Positions 58,893 to 64,000 of a stretch of 64,000 nt of DNA are shown here, in pieces. The position numbers and the translations under genes are program-made. The DNA comes from Vulcanimicrobium alpinum (lineage in GTDB: Bacteria > Vulcanimicrobiota > Vulcanimicrobiia > Vulcanimicrobiales > Vulcanimicrobiaceae): positions 3,104,484-3,168,483 of the forward strand of contig NZ_AP025523.1 in NCBI RefSeq assembly GCF_027923555.1, given 5' to 3'. Below the pieces are notes generated by a model. That model made no database searches. It saw only the letters and a program-made list of their open reading frames with translations, and was not told the origin of the DNA. Every line of letters starts with the position of its first letter. Within the stretch, counting starts at the first letter, position 1.

Positions 58893-59884
58893 GTCGTGCG
58901 TGCGATCAGGGCGAAGCCCACGAGCGAGAGCAGGAGTGAAGCGAGCCAGAAGCGCGACGTCACCTTCGTCTCCGGCCAGCCGCCGAGTTCGAAATGGTGG
59001 TGAAGCGGGCTCATCCGGAACACGCGGCGGCGCGTCGTCTTGTACGAAGCGACCTGGATGATGACGCTGAGAGTTTCGGCGACGAAGACGCCGCCGATGA
59101 GCAGCAGGAACAGGTGCGCGCCGGTCAGCACGGCGACGCCGGCGAGCGCGCCGCCGAGCGCGAGCGAGCCGGTGTCGCCCATGAAGACGCGCGCGGGATG
59201 ACGGTTGTAAACGAGGAAGCCGAACACCGCGCCGAGCACTGCGGCGGCGAAGATCGCGACGCCGATCGCGTGCAGAATCCCCGCGATGCAGACGAACGCG
59301 ACCAGCGGCGGCACGACCGTCCCGCCGGCGAGCCCGTCGAGACCATCGGTGAGGTTGACGGCGTGCGTCGTGGCGAGCACGACGCAGATCGAGAGCCCGT
59401 ACCACAGCCACGCCGGGACCGGACCGATCGCGACGAACGACATCGTCTGCGGTCCGGCGACGAGGAGGAACGCGGTCGCCGCGGCGGCGGTGAGCGCGAA
59501 CTTCGGCACCGCGCGCAGACCTTTGTTCTTCTGCTTGCGGATCTTTGCGAGATCGTCGACCGCGCCGATCGCCATGCAGGAGTAAACGAGCAGCGCGAGA
59601 GCGGCCGTGGTGCGCGACGGCGCGAGCAGCAGCGCGATCGGCGGCGCGATCGCGAACAGCACGCCGCCCATCGTCGGCGTCCCGGTCTTCGTCTGATGCG
59701 ATTTGGGCGCGTCCTCGTAGGCCGTCTGCCGCGCTGCGGCGCGCTGCAGCCGCGCGATGAGGGGGCGCCCCAGCAGCGCGGTCAGGATGAACGCGGGCAG
59801 CGTCGCGAACACGCCCGTTACGGCGAGGATCCCGAGGCCCAGCGGTGCGTTGACGAGCGCGAATGCAGCCGGATTTGCCGTCAC
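58889..59884 (-). CDS. mraY: Phospho-N-acetylmuramoyl-pentapeptide transferase
   Basis: A 331-residue membrane enzyme with ten helices that transfers phospho-MurNAc-pentapeptide to undecaprenyl phosphate, giving lipid I. HQTKTGTPTMGGVLFAIAP, the catalytic-aspartate region CMAIGAVDDLAKIRKQKNKG, NLTDGLDGLAGG, FMGDTGSLALGG and SPLHHHFELGGWPETKV are present. A GTG start at 59884 overlaps the stop of the CofE-like gene by 4 bases. Confidence 0.96.
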   Translation of the reverse strand: MTANPAAFALVNAPLGLGILAVTGVFATLPAFILTALLGRPLIARLQRAAARQTAYEDAPKSHQTKTGTPTMGGVLFAIAPPIALLLAPSRTTAALALLVYSCMAIGAVDDLAKIRKQKNKGLRAVPKFALTAAAATAFLLVAGPQTMSFVAIGPVPAWLWYGLSICVVLATTHAVNLTDGLDGLAGGTVVPPLVAFVCIAGILHAIGVAIFAAAVLGAVFGFLVYNRHPARVFMGDTGSLALGGALAGVAVLTGAHLFLLLIGGVFVAETLSVIIQVASYKTTRRRVFRMSPLHHHFELGGWPETKVTSRFWLASLLLSLVGFALIARTT

Positions 59885-60576
59885 GGTGCCGCCAGCGGGC
59901 TTGGCCCGTCCCCGCGCCACGTGAGCACGACCAGCGGCGTCTGCTCGTCGCCGTTGCCGTGCGGGTTGCCGAGCAGCGCGCGCTCCACCGCGCCGCGGTC
60001 GAGCTGCGGCGACGCACCGAGCGTCTTCGCGCGGTGCAGATCGTTGGCGTCGATGATCGCGACGTGCACGCCGAGCGCCGCGGCGAGCTCCGACGCGACA
60101 CGATCGGGCTCGGCCGGGCCGAGGACGATCGCGCGTTCGTACGGCGGCAGGGTGCCGGTGTACCCGTCGATCGCCGCGATCGCCTCGCCGAGGATCTCGT
60201 AGAACACGCCGCGCTTTCCGCGCAGCGCGGCGAGCACGTGCGCGATCGCGGCGCGCACCACGTTCGCCGCGCCGACGTCGTCGATCACCAGCTGCAGCGA
60301 TTCGGGCTGATTGATCGTCGCGAGCGCCCCGGCCCGGCGCGAGAGCGCGAGCGCGAGCCTCGAGGGGCGGATGTACTCGGCGGGGATGAAACGCGACTGC
60401 GCGATCGCGACCGCCGTCTCGGCGACCGCGACGACGTCGCCCGGGCGCGCGATCCCGCGCACGGACTCGCCGACCAGCACCGTGAGATCGTCGCCCGGGG
60501 CGATCAGCCGCGTGCGCACGGGGATCGCGATGAGCCCGTCGGGGATCCCCGGCTCGCGGACTGCGACCGGAATCAT
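59881..60576 (-). CDS. Coenzyme F420-0:L-glutamate ligase-like protein inside the mur cluster
   Basis: A 231-residue protein of the F420_ligase (CofE-type) fold. VRTRLIAPGDDLTVLVGE followed by GDVVAVAETAVAIAQSRFIP matches the family's N-terminal metal-site region. The C-terminal half has RGVFYEILGEAIAAIDG, AIIDANDLHRAKTLGAS and LLGNPHGNGDEQTPLVVLTW. CofE itself links glutamates to F420-0 by gamma-glutamyl bonds with GTP. No F420 gene is visible nearby. It is locked between murF (ATGA overlap) and mraY (GTGA overlap), so it is expressed with the wall enzymes and may act on a wall precursor (inference). Confidence 0.8.
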   Translation of the reverse strand: MIPVAVREPGIPDGLIAIPVRTRLIAPGDDLTVLVGESVRGIARPGDVVAVAETAVAIAQSRFIPAEYIRPSRLALALSRRAGALATINQPESLQLVIDDVGAANVVRAAIAHVLAALRGKRGVFYEILGEAIAAIDGYTGTLPPYERAIVLGPAEPDRVASELAAALGVHVAIIDANDLHRAKTLGASPQLDRGAVERALLGNPHGNGDEQTPLVVLTWRGDGPSPLAAP

Positions 60577-61961
60577 CGGAACACCTCGGCGCCGAGCGCC
60601 GTCGCGATCTCCTCCATCTTGTACCGGCGCGAACCTTTGAGCAGGATCGCGTCGCCGCGCTGAACGTTCGCGCGCAGCCACGCGACCGCGTCGTCGTTGG
60701 TCGCGTACCGATAGACGTGACCGCCGGCCGCTTCGACGCCGCGCGCGGTGTCGTCGGCGAACGGACCGCCGGCGAGGACGACGTCGGCGCGCGTCGCCGC
60801 GATCGCTCCGATCTTCTCGTGCATCGCGGGCGAGTCGTCGCCGAGTTCGGCCATGCTGCCCAGCACCGCGATGCGACGCTCCGCTTCTTCGCGTCCGAAC
60901 GTCGCGAGCGTCGCGAGCGTCCCCGAGAGCGACGCGTTGTACGCGTCGAACACGAGCCGCACGTCGTCGCGCAGCTCGACGACTTCGTAGCGGCCGTGCG
61001 GGAGCGCGAGCGTGCCGACCGCCTCCGCGAGCGCCGCCGCGTCGGCGCCGCCCGGCACCCGTTCGCTGCACAGCAGCGCGGCGGCGAAGGCGGCGGCCAA
61101 GTTGCGGCGATTGTGATCGCCGGGGAAGCGGATCGACAGCCGATGCGTCTGTGTCGTCCCATCCCCTGCGATCGCCCACACCGCTTCCGGCTCCACGACG
61201 ACGCCGCGATCGCCGTGCGGCGGGCGTTCGAGATCGATTCCGTACCATACCGGGTGCGCGCTCAACGCACGCGCGCGCTCGCGCGACGCCTCGTCGGCGA
61301 GGTTGAGCACGGCTTGCCGGGAGCCGGCGGGGAGCGCCCACTTCGTCTCCGCGATCCGCTCGCGGCTGCCCATGATCTCCAAGTGCGCTTCGCCGATGTT
61401 GGTGAGGACGCCGACGTCGGGCCGCGCCGCGGCGACCAGCACGTCGAGGTCGCGATACTTGCGCGCGCCCATCTCGACGATCGCGACGCGCGCGTCGCCG
61501 TCCTCGAGGCCGCAGAGAAACCTTCCGACGCCGACTTCGTTGTTCTCGTTCTCCGGCGTCGCGGTCACCGGGACGCCGGCACCGCGCAGGAGCGCGAGCA
61601 GAAACTGCTTCGTCGTCGTCTTCCCCGTCGAGCCGGTGATCCCGACGACCGGTCCGCGCACGCGCGTGCGCGCGAGCGAACCCAGATCGAGATACGCCTG
61701 CAGCGTGTCGGAGACGACCAGCGCCGGCCGCCCCGGCGGCACCGCCGACGCGTCGTCGACGATCGCGCACGCCGCGCCGCGCGAGAACGCCTGCGCGACG
61801 TAGGCGTGACCGTCGAAGCGCTCGCCGCGCAGCGCGAGGAAGGTTGCGCCGCGTTCGAGATCGCGCGAGTCGGTCTGCACCAGGAGCGACGCCGGCAGCG
61901 CCCCCTGGTTCACCGCCGCCGCACGCGTCGCCGCGATCGCGTCGCCGAGCGGAAGCCTCAC
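60573..61961 (-). CDS. murF: UDP-MurNAc-tripeptide--D-alanyl-D-alanine ligase
   Basis: A 462-residue Mur ligase that adds D-Ala-D-Ala to finish the pentapeptide. SLLVQTDSRDLERGATFLAL near the N-terminus, VVGITGSTGKTTTKQFL (ATP loop), ENENNEVGVGRFLCGLE, NIGEAHLEIMGSRERIAETK and FDAYNASLSGTLATLA are diagnostic. A GTG start at 61961 overlaps the murE stop. Confidence 0.95.
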   Translation of the reverse strand: MRLPLGDAIAATRAAAVNQGALPASLLVQTDSRDLERGATFLALRGERFDGHAYVAQAFSRGAACAIVDDASAVPPGRPALVVSDTLQAYLDLGSLARTRVRGPVVGITGSTGKTTTKQFLLALLRGAGVPVTATPENENNEVGVGRFLCGLEDGDARVAIVEMGARKYRDLDVLVAAARPDVGVLTNIGEAHLEIMGSRERIAETKWALPAGSRQAVLNLADEASRERARALSAHPVWYGIDLERPPHGDRGVVVEPEAVWAIAGDGTTQTHRLSIRFPGDHNRRNLAAAFAAALLCSERVPGGADAAALAEAVGTLALPHGRYEVVELRDDVRLVFDAYNASLSGTLATLATFGREEAERRIAVLGSMAELGDDSPAMHEKIGAIAATRADVVLAGGPFADDTARGVEAAGGHVYRYATNDDAVAWLRANVQRGDAILLKGSRRYKMEEIATALGAEVFR

Positions 61962-63394
61962 CTTCGCGCTCCCTCCGCGCGCGTCGAGAACGCGTTGCGC
62001 ACCTCGTCGCGATCGTCGAACGGGCGCACGTCCGCCCCGACGATCTGATACGTCTCGTGTCCCTTGCCGGCGACGACGACCGTATCGCCCGCGTGCGCGT
62101 CGTCGATCGCGCGGCGGATCGCGGTGCGGCGATCGAGCACGATATCGGTGTGCGGGAAACCGGTCGCGACGGCGACGGCGATCGCCATCGGGTCTTCGCT
62201 GCGCGGGTTGTCGCTGGTGACGATGACGCGGTCGGCGAGGCGCGCGGCGATCTCGCCCATCTGCACGCGCTTGCCGGGATCGCGGTCGCCGCCGCACCCG
62301 AACACGACGATCAGTCGTCCGCGCGTCGTCTCGCGCGCGGCGCGCAAGACGTTCTCGAGCGCGTCGGGGGTGTGCGCGTAGTCGACGACCGCGTCGATCC
62401 CGAACGCGCCGATCCGTTCCATCCGGCCGGGGACCGCTTTGGTCGAGCCCAAACCGCGCGCGATCTCGCGGTCGCCGATCCCCAGAGTCCGCCCCAGGCC
62501 GAAGGCCGCCAGCGCGTTGCGCACGTTGAAACGCCCCGGCAGCGCGATCGCCACCGTCGTTCCGGCAACGCGGAAATGCGACCCGTCGCCGTCGAGCCGG
62601 ACCTCTTCAGCGCGCAGCATCGCGGCGGCGTCGATCGCGTACGTGATCGGCCGGAGCCCGGCGATTTCGCGGGCGAACGCCGCGCCCGATGCGTCGTCGA
62701 CGTTGAGGACCGCGAACGGAGCAAGGTCGAACAGCCGCCGCTTCGCCGCGACGTACCGTTCGAACGTGCCGTGAAAATCTAGGTGATCGCGCGTGATGTT
62801 GGTCAGCGCGGCGGCCGCGAACCGGACGTGGTCGACGCGGCGCAGGGCGAGCGCGTGCGACGACACTTCCATCGCGATCGCGCGCGCGCCGGCGTCGCGC
62901 ATCGCGGCGAGCAGACCGTGCAGCTCGATCGCCAGCGGCGTCGTGTTCGCGAGCGGCCAGGAGCGCTCGCGGAACGCGCCGCCGAGCGTCCCGACGACGC
63001 CGCACGGGACGCCGGACGACTCGAGCATGTCGCGTACCAGGTGCGTCGTCGTCGTCTTGCCGTTCGTTCCGGTGACGCCGACGACCAGCATCGACGCCGA
63101 GGGGCGGTCGTGAAACGCGTCGGCGAGCGCCGAGGCCGCGATGCGCGTGTCGTCGACGAGCACGCACGGCACCTCGGTGTCGGGCGCGCGTTCGGCGACG
63201 ATCAGCGCGGCGCCGCGCGCGATCGCGTCGCCGATGAATTCGTGCCCGTCGTCGCGTTCGCCGCGCAGCGCGACGAACGCCGTCCCCGGCCCGACCGCGC
63301 GCGAATCGCTCGCGATCGCATCGATCCGCGGCGGCGGCGTCCCGACCACCCGCGCGCCGGCCAGCGCCGCGAGAAGTCCCGACGTCTCTCGCAT
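61958..63394 (-). CDS. murE: UDP-MurNAc-L-Ala-D-Glu--meso-diaminopimelate ligase
   Basis: A 478-residue Mur ligase for the third residue of the stem. VGVTGTNGKTTTTHLVRDML is the ATP loop, MEVSSHALALRRVDHV and NITRDHLDFHGTFERY are family motifs, and SDNPRSEDP contains the DNPR motif that selects meso-diaminopimelate rather than lysine. It therefore supports an A1-gamma, Gram-negative-like wall. It begins at the ATG (63394) that overlaps the ftsI stop by one base. Confidence 0.96.
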   Translation of the reverse strand: MRETSGLLAALAGARVVGTPPPRIDAIASDSRAVGPGTAFVALRGERDDGHEFIGDAIARGAALIVAERAPDTEVPCVLVDDTRIAASALADAFHDRPSASMLVVGVTGTNGKTTTTHLVRDMLESSGVPCGVVGTLGGAFRERSWPLANTTPLAIELHGLLAAMRDAGARAIAMEVSSHALALRRVDHVRFAAAALTNITRDHLDFHGTFERYVAAKRRLFDLAPFAVLNVDDASGAAFAREIAGLRPITYAIDAAAMLRAEEVRLDGDGSHFRVAGTTVAIALPGRFNVRNALAAFGLGRTLGIGDREIARGLGSTKAVPGRMERIGAFGIDAVVDYAHTPDALENVLRAARETTRGRLIVVFGCGGDRDPGKRVQMGEIAARLADRVIVTSDNPRSEDPMAIAVAVATGFPHTDIVLDRRTAIRRAIDDAHAGDTVVVAGKGHETYQIVGADVRPFDDRDEVRNAFSTRAEGARR

Positions 63395-64000
63395 CAGCGT
63401 GTGTCCTTCGCGCGCCCGCTGCGACGGACCAAGCGCGGCGGCGCGGCCGGCATGATCCCGGCATGCAGCATCGTCGCGCGAGCGAGCTGCGCGAAGACGG
63501 GCGCGGCGACTTGCGAGCCGTAGATCGAACCAACCGGGCGTTCGACCTTGACCAGGATGACGTAGCGAGGATGCTCGGCGGGGATCATCCCGATGAACGA
63601 TGCGTTGTAGGCGCCCGGCTCGTACCGCCCGTTCTCGACGATCTGTGCCGTGCCGGTTTTTCCCGCCGTCGCATACCCCGGAACCTCGGCCGTCCCCTTG
63701 CCTGTCCCGCGGGTGACGACTTGGCGCAGATACGATCGCAGCCTGGCGGCAGTGGCGGCGGAGATCGCGCGCCGCTCGATCTCCTGACGGTAGGTGTAGA
63801 TCGTCTTCCCCGACGGGTCGGCGAGCGCGTGGACGATCCGCGGGCGGAGCAGGAGGCCGCCGTTGGCGATCGCCGCGTAGGCGCGGATCATCGCCAGCGG
63901 CGTCACAGAGATACTCTGTCCGAACGCGATCGTCGGCAGCGTCGAACCGCTCCACGTGGAGGGCGGCAAGACGATCCCGGGGTTCTCCCCCGGGAGTTCG
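63394..64000 (-). CDS. ftsI: Division transpeptidase FtsI/PBP3, C-terminal part
   Basis: The last 200 or so residues of a class B penicillin-binding protein; the N-terminal part lies beyond the window. FGQSISVTPLAMIRAYAAIA and the KTGT triad in ATAGKTGTAQIV are the transpeptidase landmarks; the catalytic SxxK is outside. It crosslinks septal peptidoglycan with FtsW as polymerase. It heads the run of wall genes visible here. Confidence 0.93.
   Translation of the reverse strand, partial: ELPGENPGIVLPPSTWSGSTLPTIAFGQSISVTPLAMIRAYAAIANGGLLLRPRIVHALADPSGKTIYTYRQEIERRAISAATAARLRSYLRQVVTRGTGKGTAEVPGYATAGKTGTAQIVENGRYEPGAYNASFIGMIPAEHPRYVILVKVERPVGSIYGSQVAAPVFAQLARATMLHAGIMPAAPPRLVRRSGRAKDTR

Overview
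The window is a GC-rich (about 70%), densely packed bacterial chromosome segment with roughly 60 genes, many joined by ATGA/GTGA/TTGA stop-start overlaps. It encodes a diderm-style wall (MurE with the meso-diaminopimelate motif DNPR, lipoproteins with LASC lipoboxes, Tat-type binding proteins), CIRCE-controlled chaperones and a large BTAD-type regulator. This mix fits an aerobic soil heterotroph of a little-cultivated lineage such as Eremiobacterota/WPS-2. That placement is inference from gene style, not proven by the sequence.

Layout. 0-5.5 kb: a branched-chain-amino-acid-type (LIV) ABC transporter operon ending in an acyl-CoA ligase. 5.5-10.3 kb: a hemerythrin protein with a histone-H1-like tail, a class V aminotransferase divergent from selD, a frameshifted sarcosine-oxidase-like gene and a peroxiredoxin-like gene. 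10.3-17.7 kb: a GntR/FCD regulator divergent from a complete protocatechuate 4,5-cleavage operon (a DUF1932 oxidoreductase, then the LigK, LigU, LigJ, LigI, LigA, LigB and LigC activities), predicted to turn protocatechuate into pyruvate and oxaloacetate. 17.7-29.9 kb: a DMT exporter, an M91-like metallopeptidase, an hsp20-lon heat-shock operon with a CIRCE element, a Crp-like regulator, a BTAD regulator, an SDR and tag, two decayed genes, and a lipoprotein gene whose ribosome binding site lies in a 13-bp hairpin. 30-32.1 kb: groES-groEL with promoter and CIRCE. 32.5-36.3 kb: small membrane genes, alr and a stalk-domain protein.

36.3-45.3 kb: hisH-hisA and, 6 kb away, hisB next to citrate synthase. 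The intervening DNA holds a soluble-dehydrogenase-like protein, a beta-propeller lipoprotein, an unusual fusion of a GHKL ATPase with a cobalamin-binding module, and a badly eroded VWA gene. 45.4-51.9 kb: a second LIV transporter operon followed by two oxidoreductases. 51.9-64 kb, minus strand: the peptidoglycan cluster ftsI-murE-murF-(CofE-like ligase)-mraY-murD-ftsW-murG-murC-murB-ddl. Its most unusual member is the F420-0:glutamate-ligase-like gene locked between murF and mraY.

Decay is local. One gene carries a single indel, and two loci (27.6-28.6 and 42.0-43.3 kb) carry many indels, in the second case also a nonsense codon, while almost all other genes are intact. No rRNA, tRNA, CRISPR array, transposase or prophage gene was recognised.
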